From: Lachnospiraceae bacterium 28-4
GTDB taxonomy: Bacteria; Bacillota; Clostridia; Lachnospirales; Lachnospiraceae
Direction of reading: 5' to 3'
Length of the DNA stretch: 64,000 bases
Assembly (NCBI GenBank): GCA_000403275.2
Contig: KE159598.1
Span: forward strand, 1,191,540 to 1,255,539
The notes beneath the pieces are model-generated. The model saw only the letters and a program-made list of their open reading frames with translations. It ran no database searches and was not told where the DNA came from. Every line of letters starts with the position of its first letter. Positions within the stretch are counted from its first letter, which is position 1. The translations under genes and the position numbers were made by a program. Below are positions 1-8,161 of this stretch, in pieces.

Positions 1-677
1 CCATACCCCTTATTGGATGCGAAACCATAACCGGGGAAAATTTGGTCATATTGTACCATGAGCCTGTCTCTGGTCACTTTGGCGATAATGCTCGCCGCAG
101 CGATAGATATGCTTTTAGCATCTCCTTTGATAATCGGTATCTGCTGAAAAGGCACCCCCGGAATCGTCACCGCATCGTTCAAGAGCAAATCCGGCCGTAC
201 CGGAAGCATTCCGATAGCCTGGCGCATCGCTTCATAGGTCGCCTGCAGGATATTAATTTCATCGATCCTTTGGGGCGATGCATACCCGATACCTGTCGCC
301 ACCGCTTTTTCCATAATAATATCGTATAACTCTTCTCTTTTTTTTTCGGATAATTGCTTGGAATCATTAAGATATAAAATATCACAATTCGTCGGAAGAA
401 TAACGGCTCCGGCAACCACCGGCCCCGCAAGCGGCCCCCTCCCTACCTCGTCGATGCCGCAAATATACGAATATTCCTTATATGCATATTCGTATTCCTT
501 CATTTTTTCCGTCCGTTCTATTTCTTTTTCCAGATTGGTTAATTTCTTTTCCGCATTTTTGATCAATGTCCGCACGCCGCTTCTTTGATCTGAAGAATAT
601 GTTTTTATAAGTTCAGGCAGCTTTTCGATATTGGCTGCCTGAAAAATCGCTTTTATTTCATTTATCTTCTGTTCCAT
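1..677 (-). CDS. rnhB: Ribonuclease HII, 3' end cut by window edge
   Basis: The minus strand reads continuously from an ATG at 675-677 to the window start, about 225 residues, so the C-terminus is missing. RNase HII removes RNA from RNA-DNA hybrids and single ribonucleotides in DNA. After a variable N-terminal helical extension of about 75 residues, common in Firmicutes, comes the motif [19 protein letters not shown], whose Asp and Glu are metal ligands, then [23 protein letters not shown] and [27 protein letters not shown] ribosome binding site precedes the start. The gene follows lepB by 32 bp and is the last member seen of the rplS-lepB-rbgA-lepB-rnhB block. Identification is firm from the motifs. 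Confidence 0.96.
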   Translation of the reverse strand, partial: MEQKINEIKAIFQAANIEKLPELIKTYSSDQRSGVRTLIKNAEKKLTNLEKEIERTEKMKEYEYAYKEYSYICGIDEVGRGPLAGPVVAGAVILPTNCDILYLNDSKQLSEKKREELYDIIMEKAVATGIGYASPQRIDEINILQATYEAMRQAIGMLPVRPDLLLNDAVTIPGVPFQQIPIIKGDAKSISIAAASIIAKVTRDRLMVQYDQIFPGYGFASNKGY

Positions 678-709
678 ATTTTATCCATATCCCTTCCATT
701 GCCCGGCTT

Positions 710-1249
710 TTATTGATGCTTTAAAATCCCGAATTTGTTTAACGGCCAGATGCGTATCCATGCCCTTCCGATAATATCGCTCCGGGCAATATTTCCAACG
801 GTAGGATCCCTGCTGTCCTGGCTGTTGTTCCGGTTGTCGCCCATGACAAAATATTCGTCTTCTCCCAAAGTGACCGGCTCATAAGCGCGGCCGGCATCTT
901 TTATGATTTCTTTGCCGTAGCTTTCTGTCAGCAATTCATCGTCGATAAAAATATTTCCTTCCTCATCGATAAAAATGGTTTCGCCGGGCAGACCGATGAT
1001 TCTTTTGATATAATAAGTATCCTTTTCGTATTGGAAAGGAAATACAACAATGTCAAACCGTTTTGGCTCCCGGAAACGGTAAGTCAGCTTATCTACAATC
1101 AAATTGTCATTTTCACTGAGAGTAGTCTCCATCGACCCTCCGATTACCTGTGTTCTCTGCCCTACAAAATGAATGACAATATAAGTCAGGCAAAGTACAA
1201 TAAGAAGATATAGACTTGTACTTAATATTTCTTTCAATACCTTTTTCAT
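710..1249 (-). CDS. lepB: Signal peptidase I (second copy)
   Basis: A 179-residue type I signal peptidase, which cleaves signal peptides from exported proteins on the outer face of the membrane. One N-terminal membrane segment (about residues 10-30) is followed by IGGSMETTL with the catalytic Ser, YYIKRIIGLPGE with the general-base Lys, and the box E motif MGDNRNNSQDSRD. Length fits short Gram-positive SipS-type enzymes. It lies 12 bp after rbgA and 32 bp before rnhB, so it is co-transcribed. A second paralogue sits on the other side of rbgA; the two differ enough not to be a recent duplication. Confidence 0.95.
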   Translation of the reverse strand: MKKVLKEILSTSLYLLIVLCLTYIVIHFVGQRTQVIGGSMETTLSENDNLIVDKLTYRFREPKRFDIVVFPFQYEKDTYYIKRIIGLPGETIFIDEEGNIFIDDELLTESYGKEIIKDAGRAYEPVTLGEDEYFVMGDNRNNSQDSRDPTVGNIARSDIIGRAWIRIWPLNKFGILKHQ

Positions 1250-1261
1250 ATTATTCAGCTC

Positions 1262-2125
1262 CTATGAATTTGACTGCACTTCATTCGGAAATTCCAACGT
1301 AATACGTCCCAGCCTTCCATGCCTGAAATCATCCAGAACAATAGCAGCGGCTCTTGATATATCCGGTTCTTCCCCTTTTAAATAGCAGCGTCTGTTGATA
1401 CATATTTCTTTTAATATTTCAAAAGTGTTCTCCGTTTTCCTATCGGTTTCGTAACGCTCCATCAGCGACCCCGGATAATTTTTTTCCAAAAAGCTTATGA
1501 GTTCCAGCGCCAGTTCATCGATATTCAATATTTCATCATTCATGGATCCGATCAACGCCAGCCGCATTCCTACCGCCTGTTCTTCGAATTTCGGCCAAAG
1601 GATACCCGGAGTATCCAGAAGTTCCAGCCCCTTATTCAGCCGTATCCACTGTTTTCCCTTGGTTACTCCCGGTTTATTGCCCGTTTTCGCACACGCTTTT
1701 CCCGCAAAAGAATTAATAAAAGTAGATTTTCCCACATTGGGTATGCCCACTACCATAGCCCGTACCGGACGGTTGATGATTCCCCTCATTTTATTTCTTT
1801 CGATCTTCTCCTTGCATGCTTCCTGCACCGCTTTTTGGATGTTTTTCATTCCTGTCTTGCTTCTGGAGTCGATCTCCACCGCGTAAAATCCTTTTTCCTT
1901 AAAATAACTGCTCCATTTTTTATTATATTCCGCATCCGCCAGGTCAAATTTATTTAAAAGCAATATCCTCGACTTATTTTTAGCCAGTTCATCGATATCC
2001 GGATTCCTGCTGCTCAAGGGAACCCTGGCATCTACCAGTTCGATTACCAGATCGATCAGCTTTATATTTTCCTGCATCATCCGTTTTGCTTTCGTCATAT
2101 GACCTGGATACCATTGATAATTCAT
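1262..2125 (-). CDS. rbgA: Ribosome biogenesis GTPase YlqF/RbgA
   Basis: A 287-residue circularly permuted GTPase needed for late assembly of the 50S subunit in Bacillus-type bacteria. The N-terminus has the family signature MNYQWYPGHMTKAKRMM. The permuted order is visible: the G4 motif LLLNKFDLA near residue 60 comes before the P-loop GIPNVGKST near residue 130 and the G3 motif DTPG near residue 175. The C-terminal helical domain is family-typical. The two lepB paralogues flank it. Confidence 0.96.
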   Translation of the reverse strand: MNYQWYPGHMTKAKRMMQENIKLIDLVIELVDARVPLSSRNPDIDELAKNKSRILLLNKFDLADAEYNKKWSSYFKEKGFYAVEIDSRSKTGMKNIQKAVQEACKEKIERNKMRGIINRPVRAMVVGIPNVGKSTFINSFAGKACAKTGNKPGVTKGKQWIRLNKGLELLDTPGILWPKFEEQAVGMRLALIGSMNDEILNIDELALELISFLEKNYPGSLMERYETDRKTENTFEILKEICINRRCYLKGEEPDISRAAAIVLDDFRHGRLGRITLEFPNEVQSNS

Positions 2126-2171
2126 TTTTCTTTCTAATACCTTTCTGTTATCTTTGCCTTTTTCTCCGTTG

Positions 2172-2756
2172 TCATTTCACCAGCCCCATGCCGTCCCCGC
2201 CTCCGCTCATATGGAACCAGGCTTTGCCATAGATGCTTTCTCTGTTGACAGGACCGATATTTCCTGACCGGCTGTCTTCGCTGCTGTTACGGTTATCGCC
2301 CAGGACAAAATATTCATCGCTGCCCAAGAGAATCTCATTTTCCGCAATCCCCGCATCTCCCATTTTATCATAGACTTCGTTTTCTTCGGGAATACCGTCC
2401 ACATAAAGCATGCCATCTATGATCTGTACACGCTGTCCGGGAACGGCCACCACTCTTTTCATATAATAATGGACATTTTGATTTCCTCCCGGAAGAAAAA
2501 CAATCACATCATCCTTTTTGGGTGCGGAAAATTTATAAATCAACCGGTTGACCAGTACTTTCTGTCCGTTATAAAGGGACGGCTCCATGGAAACTCCTAT
2601 CATGTTCGTCCGCATCCCCGCGCTGTATACGAGTACGGCCGCCAGAAATATCGCTGCAAATGTTCCAAACAGCATCCCGAATATTTCTCGCAGTACGCTT
2701 GCGTTTATTCTTTTCTTTTTCTCATAGAAACTTAATCCTTTGCGCTTTCTTCTCAT
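2172..2756 (-). CDS. lepB: Signal peptidase I (first copy)
   Basis: A 194-residue signal peptidase I. The basic N-terminus (RRKRKGLSFYEKKKR) precedes one membrane segment at about residues 28-48. IGVSMEPSL carries the catalytic Ser, YYMKRVVAVPGQ the catalytic Lys, and VLGDNRNSSEDSRSGNIG is box E. It lies 46 bp before rbgA. A structured segment (about 2824-2940) sits in its leader, downstream of the rplS terminator, so it may have its own promoter or be regulated in the leader. Confidence 0.95.
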   Translation of the reverse strand: MRRKRKGLSFYEKKKRINASVLREIFGMLFGTFAAIFLAAVLVYSAGMRTNMIGVSMEPSLYNGQKVLVNRLIYKFSAPKKDDVIVFLPGGNQNVHYYMKRVVAVPGQRVQIIDGMLYVDGIPEENEVYDKMGDAGIAENEILLGSDEYFVLGDNRNSSEDSRSGNIGPVNRESIYGKAWFHMSGGGDGMGLVK

Positions 2757-2823
2757 TCCCTTTATCCCTAACCCCTATACCGCTTCCCGGCGGCACAAAC
2801 TATCCATGGGAAGAACGCCCGCA

Positions 2824-2940
2824 TTTTGGGCATTCTTCGGTGTGAAGAACGGTTCGCGTCGCAAATTGCGATGCGAACCCTAGAAGTTCTTGGCGAAGCA
2901 CCCACTGGTGCGAGCTTTAGAACTTCTCTTCACACTACTA
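2824..2940 (-). other. Nested-hairpin element in the lepB leader
   Basis: The stretch folds as a multi-branched structure. An outer stem GTGTGAAGAA/TTCACAC encloses two inner hairpins: GGTTCGC..GCGAACC around a GCAAATTGC centre, and AGAAGTTCT..AGAACTTCT around GCACCCACTGGTGC. It lies between the rplS terminator and the lepB start and contains no plausible gene. It could be a leader RNA acting on lepB or an inserted cruciform repeat; the sequence alone does not decide. Confidence 0.5.
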
Positions 2941-2946
2941 TAATAT

Positions 2947-2985
2947 AAAAAACGGAAAAGAGCAATTACACATCGTAATTGCCCT
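2947..2985 (-). terminator. Rho-independent terminator after rplS
   Basis: On the minus strand a stem GGGCAATTAC / GTAATTGCTC with a five-base loop is followed by a T-rich tail (TTTTCCGTTTTTT), 17 bp after the rplS stop. It should reduce read-through into the lepB-rbgA-lepB-rnhB genes. Confidence 0.85.
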
Positions 2986-3001
2986 CTCTATTACCGGCTT
3001 A

Positions 3002-3346
3002 TTAAATCCGTTCCTTTACTTTCGCTTTCTTACCTACGCGTTCTCTTAAGTAGAACAGTTTTGCTCTTCTTACTTTACCCCTTCTTACAACCTCTACCTT
3101 TTCCACATTCGGAGAGTGCAACGGCCATGTTTTTTCCACGCCGATTCCGTTCGAAGATTTTCTTACGGTAAAGGTCGTCCGGTTTCCGCCGTTCTGAATC
3201 TTCAAAACAATTCCTTCAAACACCTGAACTCTTTCACGGTTACCCTCTTTGATCTTTCCGTATACCTTAACCGTGTCGCCCACTCTGAATTCCGGTGCGT
3301 TTTCCTTTAACTGTTCTGCTTCAATTTCTCTGATAATATCGTTCAT
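3002..3346 (-). CDS. rplS: 50S ribosomal protein L19
   Basis: A 114-residue L19, a large-subunit protein at the 30S-50S interface. It begins [20 protein letters not shown] and contains [32 protein letters not shown] and the C-terminal [23 protein letters not shown], all family-typical. The start is set at 3346 rather than the upstream in-frame ATG at 3361, because the five intervening codons contain the AAGGAGG ribosome binding site. In most Clostridia rplS directly follows trmD; here trmD is 9 kb away. Confidence 0.97.
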   Translation of the reverse strand: MNDIIREIEAEQLKENAPEFRVGDTVKVYGKIKEGNRERVQVFEGIVLKIQNGGNRTTFTVRKSSNGIGVEKTWPLHSPNVEKVEVVRRGKVRRAKLFYLRERVGKKAKVKERI

Positions 3347-3497
3347 ATGTGCCTCCTTCATATCCAGATGTTCTTACTACATGAAAGTACAGAGGACCAT
3401 CCACTTTTTATGCAACATTGATACTTTACCATAAAAGAACGCGGAATGCAAGGGATTTTTCGCTGGGCGGTGGAAATTCAATTTTGGGGGTATGGAA

Positions 3498-3860
3498 AGA
3501 GAAGATCAGGCGGCATGGGATGCAGGGAATGGGAAAGGGGGAATGCCGGGCGGTGGAGGGACAGGACAGGCGGTGGCTGGATTTCCGTGCCAGCTTCGGA
3601 AAATGGATTTTCTAAATATTCCGGCATAGTTGTGTTAGCCGGACGCAACCGCCCGCGATTCGCCATCCAGGCTCATTGCGGGCTTTTGGCGACATCCATG
3701 TCACCACATTGCTGATGATTGGACGGAATATTAAGAAAATCTCATTTCCCTTCACAAAACAACGGAAATCCAGCCACCGCCTGTCCCGCCCCTCCACCGC
3801 CCGGCATTCCCTCTTTCCCATTCCCCGCATCCCATGCCGCCTGATCCTCTCCTGCCATGC
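3498..3860. repeat. Palindromic repeat, copy 1
   Basis: Arms of about 90 bp (3498-3589 and 3766-3858) are near-perfect inverted repeats, with about five mismatches by eye. They enclose a core of about 170 bp (3590-3760) that contains a smaller hairpin GGCGACATCCATGTCACC. No credible gene lies inside; open frames here arise from the GC-rich arms. Copy 2 at 3948-4268 has the same core in opposite orientation but quite different arms. No transposase is nearby. It could be a MITE-like element or a non-coding RNA with a very long closing stem. Confidence 0.8.
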
Positions 3861-3947
3861 TCTAAGCTTATAAATTTGATTTTCGTGTTTCTATATGATA
3901 TCCTGGATTGCAATATTGGAATATAAGAAGCTATCCATTCAGTGAAA

Positions 3948-4268
3948 GGGAGGGCGTGACTGGGTCGGAAAGGTGGGGGTGGCGGGCAAAGAGCCGGTGG
4001 GCGGGGAATGTTTTCGCCGCTGCTTTGCGGAGGGAAATGAGATTTTCTTAATATTCCGTTCAAAAAACAGCAATTTGGTGACATGGATGTCACCAAAAGC
4101 CCGCAGTGAGCCTGGATGGCGAATCGCGGGCGGTTGCGTCCGGCCAATACAACTATGCCGGAATATTTAGAAAATTCATTTTCCGAAGCTGGCACGGGAA
4201 AACATTCCCCGCCCGCCGACTCTTTGCCCGCCATCCCCGCCTTTCCGACCCAGTCACGCCCTCCTCCC
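3948..4268. repeat. Palindromic repeat, copy 2 (inverted relative to copy 1)
   Basis: Arms at 3948-4015 and 4198-4268 are inverted repeats of each other (GGGAGGGCGTGACTGGGTCG opens the left arm) but do not resemble the arms of copy 1. The core, about 4030-4195, is the reverse complement of the copy 1 core with few changes and includes the perfect hairpin GGTGACATGGATGTCACC. The element ends about 12 bp from the stop codon of the arabinofuranosidase gene, so it may also act as a terminator. The remaining spacer between rplS and copy 1 (3362-3497) shows nothing else. Confidence 0.8.
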
Positions 4269-4279
4269 ACACGATCCTA

Positions 4280-6184
4280 TCAGGACAACACCCATATCCG
4301 GTTAATAGAATGGGGCATTAAGGGGATGCCATCCGTTTCTATTATTAGTTTTCGGCTTTTGGGAAGTACACACATTTGTTCCGCGCTGTTGCAGTCCGAA
4401 ACTTTTTCTGCGTTCAATTCTGTGATTTCCACTTCTTTTCCTTCCGCGCCGGTCAGGAGGTATATTTCTTCTTCCAGGGAACGGTTTATAGCAAAAATAA
4501 TGGTTCTTCCTTCGTTGTCCCTGCAGGCTGCTGCATCCACATAAGGAATGCCTTGTATCGGTTCTATATTGCCTATCTGTTCCTCGATATCATATTGCTC
4601 GCATTCCATGTTTCCGTCCAGAATTTCGCATATGCCGGCTTCCGCATATAATTTCATGGCGTAGTAGCTTGCGGTTCCGTAAGCGTGTCCGTTTTTGCTG
4701 ACGATGCATCCTCCCGGCCATCCGTTTACCAGATCGGAAATATTGCACATCAAAAGTTTTTCCGCGTTCCGCAGGAACATATTCCACATCCCTGCATTAA
4801 ACAGAGCTGCTTCCAGCGTCTGTTCCCGGTAAGAATCGATCAGCGTCCCCATGTTGTATTCTGTCACCGCTATTTTGGCTTCGGGATTTTCTTTTCTTAC
4901 CGTGCGGAACGAATCCGCCAATATCTCCTCGTATTTTTTTACCGCGCCCGTTACCGCATAATAGATATCCTTATTATCATAATGTTTTTTTTCCATTTGT
5001 TTTAGCACATACATGTGGAGGCAGAGCGCATCCATATGGGTTCCCGCAAGCTTCATAGCCTGCTCGTTCCATTTTTGAGAGCGGTCATCGCCGTCGCCTC
5101 CACATATCATGAATACAATGCTCTCATCCTTTTCCTTCATCGCCCGGTAAAAGTCCATATATTTCCTGCCGTATTCTTCCGCGCTGCAATGTCCGATCTC
5201 CCAGTCACCAAATGTTTCGTTCCCGATATCCCAGTATTTTACATGATATGGCTGGGGATGTCCGTTTTTCGCCCGCATGCTTCCATAAAAAGTATCTTCC
5301 CCGCCATTGCAATATTCTACCCAGGCAGCCGCCTCTTCCGGGGTACCGCTTCCAAAATTCACGCAGATCATCGGTTCGCAGCCAATGCTTTCACAAAAGG
5401 CCATATATTCGTCTGTTCCAAAACTATTATCCTCATAACCTCCCCAATGGCGGTTAAAGCGATAGGGCCTTTGATCCCTTTCCCCTACGCCGTCCAGCCA
5501 GCAATAGCAATCCGCAAAGCATCCGCCGGGAAAGCGGATGACGGGAGGAGCCAGCGCTTTTATATGTTCATAGACTTCCTTCCATATGCCGTCCCTGGTC
5601 TCTTCGGGCATCAGGGACGCTCCGTCCAGCCATACCGTCCCCTCCCCCAGCAGACGGATTTCATACACTCCGCACCGGGTTCTTTTGTTTACATGAAATG
5701 CAAATGAAAATTTCTCCCACTCCGTATGCACGTAGAATTTCTGGCTGCCAAAAATAGTGCCGTCCTCTTCATAAGCACAAACCATAATTTCCGCATCACT
5801 TTCGGCTTTCGCCCACAAATACCCCCTGTAACTTCCTTCTTCCATGTAAAGGGCTCCCTGGGCGAGTCCCACATACCCGTCATAGTCATTATAACATGTA
5901 ATCTTCTGGGAAAATCCGTCTTTTGCTAAAGAATGTTCCTGATCCAAAGCAATCTCAAAAGCGTTCTTTCCTCCCGTGCGGTACCACGATTCCGCCACAT
6001 TGGGATTACCGTCTACCACACCTTCCGGTATTTCTTTTTTCCGGTCGAATCCGCGGTTTTTCAAAAGTTCCGCCCACATGCCTTCGTCGATACAATCTCT
6101 CATAAACTCAATAAAATGTCCGAAAATCAATGGGTTTGCTTTCTTTGCCCCTGTTTCCTTTATTAAAAACTTTGCTTTTTTCAT
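4280..6184 (-). CDS. Alpha-L-arabinofuranosidase, GH51
   Basis: About 634 residues. Members of this family release terminal L-arabinose from arabinan and arabinoxylan side chains. Family GH51 is shown by NPLIFGHFIEFMRDCIDEGMW near the N-terminus, IRFPGGCFADCYCWLDGVG, KYWDIGNETFGDWE with the acid/base Glu, and AVTEYNMGT with the nucleophile Glu. There is no signal peptide, so it acts in the cytoplasm on imported oligosaccharides. The start is placed at the third ATG (MKKAKFLIKETG); an upstream ATG at 6205 would add seven residues. It is the last gene of a transport and hydrolysis operon, 22 bp or less after a sugar permease gene. The call is firm at family level; the substrate is inferred. Confidence 0.9.
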   Translation of the reverse strand: MKKAKFLIKETGAKKANPLIFGHFIEFMRDCIDEGMWAELLKNRGFDRKKEIPEGVVDGNPNVAESWYRTGGKNAFEIALDQEHSLAKDGFSQKITCYNDYDGYVGLAQGALYMEEGSYRGYLWAKAESDAEIMVCAYEEDGTIFGSQKFYVHTEWEKFSFAFHVNKRTRCGVYEIRLLGEGTVWLDGASLMPEETRDGIWKEVYEHIKALAPPVIRFPGGCFADCYCWLDGVGERDQRPYRFNRHWGGYEDNSFGTDEYMAFCESIGCEPMICVNFGSGTPEEAAAWVEYCNGGEDTFYGSMRAKNGHPQPYHVKYWDIGNETFGDWEIGHCSAEEYGRKYMDFYRAMKEKDESIVFMICGGDGDDRSQKWNEQAMKLAGTHMDALCLHMYVLKQMEKKHYDNKDIYYAVTGAVKKYEEILADSFRTVRKENPEAKIAVTEYNMGTLIDSYREQTLEAALFNAGMWNMFLRNAEKLLMCNISDLVNGWPGGCIVSKNGHAYGTASYYAMKLYAEAGICEILDGNMECEQYDIEEQIGNIEPIQGIPYVDAAACRDNEGRTIIFAINRSLEEEIYLLTGAEGKEVEITELNAEKVSDCNSAEQMCVLPKSRKLIIETDGIPLMPHSINRIWVLS

Positions 6185-6205
6185 TTTTTTCCTCATTCTG
6201 GTCAT

Positions 6206-7060
6206 CTATCCTTTCATCCCCGTCATAGCGATTCCCTGCACAAACTGTTTTTGAGCCACAAGGTAGGCGATTAATATAGGCAGCAGGGACAGGCATGCAC
6301 CTGCCATAATTACCCCGTATTCCACCACATGGGTTCCCATAAAAGTAGCCAGGCCCGCAGGAAGCGTTTTCCTGCGCTCATCCGTAGTCATAAGCAACGG
6401 ATAGAGAAGATCGTTCCATTGATACATGAAATGGAAAATGAATAGCGATACAATCGCCGGTTTACACAAAGGAACCATTATTTTCCCAAAAATCCGAAAC
6501 TCTCCCGCTCCATCGATTCTTCCTGCTTCTTCCAGCCCTTTTGGCAGTGAAACAAAAAACGAACGCATCATAAAAATGCCGAAAGCATTGGTTGCCCTTG
6601 GAAGCAGCATTCCCACATAGGTGTTGATCAGACCGAACTTATATATTTCTACAAACAAAGGTACCATAATGACCTGAAACGGAATCATCATCGTTCCCAT
6701 AACGAGGAGAAACATCACATTTTTTCCAGGAAAATTCATTCTGGCAAACGCATATCCCGACATGGTATCGAACAAAAGTGACACAAGAGTAACAGAGGTG
6801 GCAAAAATAATCGTATTTTTATAATATTTGAGAAAAGGGATCCTGTCCCATATGCTAATATAGGAATCCAGACCAAACCGTCCGGAAAAAAGCTTTGGCG
6901 GAAAGGAAACGATATCGGCTTCCGCTTTAAAAGATGTCACCAACATCCAAAGGAAAGGATAAAGGACGATAAATGCCAGAAATCCAAGAGCGACAATACG
7001 GATCACCTTCCAAACATATTTACCAGCATATTCTGTATTTATTTTCATCTTTCTATTCAA
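6206..7060 (-). CDS. Carbohydrate ABC transporter permease, MalG type
   Basis: 284 residues with six predicted membrane helices. The EAA loop reads EEAGRIDGAGEFRIFGKIMVPLCKPA (about residues 180-205), the contact site for the shared cytoplasmic ATPase. It pairs with the MalF-type permease encoded 8 bp upstream. No ATPase gene is in the operon, so a general MsmK-type ATPase elsewhere probably powers it, as is common in Firmicutes. Placement between a binding-protein gene and the arabinofuranosidase suggests import of arabinose-containing oligosaccharides. Confidence 0.92.
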   Translation of the reverse strand: MNRKMKINTEYAGKYVWKVIRIVALGFLAFIVLYPFLWMLVTSFKAEADIVSFPPKLFSGRFGLDSYISIWDRIPFLKYYKNTIIFATSVTLVSLLFDTMSGYAFARMNFPGKNVMFLLVMGTMMIPFQVIMVPLFVEIYKFGLINTYVGMLLPRATNAFGIFMMRSFFVSLPKGLEEAGRIDGAGEFRIFGKIMVPLCKPAIVSLFIFHFMYQWNDLLYPLLMTTDERRKTLPAGLATFMGTHVVEYGVIMAGACLSLLPILIAYLVAQKQFVQGIAMTGMKG

Positions 7061-7067
7061 GCTCCTT

Positions 7068-7961
7068 TCATCCCAAATCCTCTTCTCCCCTTGTCATTTT
7101 CTTAAAAGTAAATGTGGAAACTAAAAACGTGATCAAAAACAAGGCTACGGCAATCGTTGAGGCATATCCCATATTAAACGAATCAAAGGCTGTGCTGTAA
7201 ATTAACTGTACCAGCGTCTGTGTCTTAAACAAAGGGCCTCCCTTTGTCATAACATATACCTGGTCGAATACCTGGAAAGACCCGATAATAGAATTAACGA
7301 TCGTAAAGCTTAAGGTAGGCATCAGCATGGGAACCGTTATTTTCAGGAATTTTTGCAAGCCTTTCGCACCGTCCATCTCCGCCGCCTCGTAATAAGACTC
7401 ATCAATGCCGTTTAAACCGGCTAAAAGTATCACCATATTAAAACCAAAATTTTTCCAGACGCCGACCAGAATAACGGTGGGCATGGCCCATTTCGGACTG
7501 TTCAGCACATTGATCGGTTTTACTCCGAGCAGACTGAGCCAATAACTGAATACCCCTATGTCCGGATTGACCAAAAAACTCCACAAAATAGAAACGATCG
7601 TCATAGAGCAGATGGCCGGAATAAAATAAACTGATTTGCAAAATCCGGAAAACCATCCTTTCTTTTTGATCATAACTGCCACAATAAGGGCCAGGCCGAT
7701 GAGCAGCGGCACTGAAAAAAGAGTAAAATACACCGTATTCCATAAAGCGTTCCAAAATCTTCCGTCTCCCAATAATTTCTTATAATTATCCAGTTTTTGG
7801 AACTCAATATGGTTGAACATCATATCGAATTTGAGAAGACTGAAAACAAACGATATGATCAATGGAACAAATACGAACACCGTAAAAATGATCATCGAAG
7901 GCATAACAAATAGCAGCCCCGTCCGTTCCCTCTTTTTTTCCAGTAAGGATTTTGTTTTCAT
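7068..7961 (-). CDS. Carbohydrate ABC transporter permease, MalF type
   Basis: 297 residues with six membrane segments. The first follows a basic N-terminus (MKTKSLLEKKRERTGLLFVMPS). The EAA loop is YEAAEMDGAKGLQKFLKITVPMLMP near residue 200. It forms the heterodimeric membrane channel with the MalG-type partner directly downstream. The upstream binding-protein gene is 200 bp away, across a strong stem-loop that may set unequal expression of binding protein and permeases. Confidence 0.92.
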   Translation of the reverse strand: MKTKSLLEKKRERTGLLFVMPSMIIFTVFVFVPLIISFVFSLLKFDMMFNHIEFQKLDNYKKLLGDGRFWNALWNTVYFTLFSVPLLIGLALIVAVMIKKKGWFSGFCKSVYFIPAICSMTIVSILWSFLVNPDIGVFSYWLSLLGVKPINVLNSPKWAMPTVILVGVWKNFGFNMVILLAGLNGIDESYYEAAEMDGAKGLQKFLKITVPMLMPTLSFTIVNSIIGSFQVFDQVYVMTKGGPLFKTQTLVQLIYSTAFDSFNMGYASTIAVALFLITFLVSTFTFKKMTRGEEDLG

Positions 7962-8017
7962 AGCTTTCCTTTCTTCTATCCGTCACCATATCCCTTGGCA
8001 TTTTTTATCTAAAATCC

Positions 8018-8080
8018 AGGCCCCGCCGCATGCCGCAGGACATTGTTCTTTTCCTGCCGCGGCCCGGCGGGGTATCTGGC
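8018..8080 (-). promoter_or_regulatory. Long intercistronic stem-loop between binding protein and permease genes
   Basis: On the minus strand CCAG-CCCCGCCG-GGCCGCGGCAGGA pairs with TCCTGCGGCATG-CGGCGGGG-CCTGG around an 11-base loop, a stem of roughly 25 bp. It has no T-run, so it is more likely an RNA-stabilising or processing hairpin protecting the binding-protein transcript than a full terminator. Confidence 0.6.
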
Positions 8081-8103
8081 TTTCTTACACATATGCTATA
8101 GAC

Positions 8104-8160
8104 ATATTGTCCAAGGACGTATCGTCCAAAGGCGTACCGCCCGAAGACACATTGTCCGCC
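8104..8160. repeat. Degenerate 15-bp tandem repeats
   Basis: Just after the binding-protein stop codon a 15-bp unit repeats about 3.7 times with drift: ATTGTCCAAGGACGT, ATCGTCCAAAGGCGT, ACCGCCCGAAGACAC, ATTGTCCGCC. No function is apparent. Confidence 0.55.
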
Positions 8161-8161
8161 G

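Noticed and set aside
3446-4321. Several open frames of 60-170 codons in the rplS to arabinofuranosidase gap
   Set aside because: They come from the GC-rich palindromic arms; pairs of frames mirror each other across the palindromes and lack start signals.
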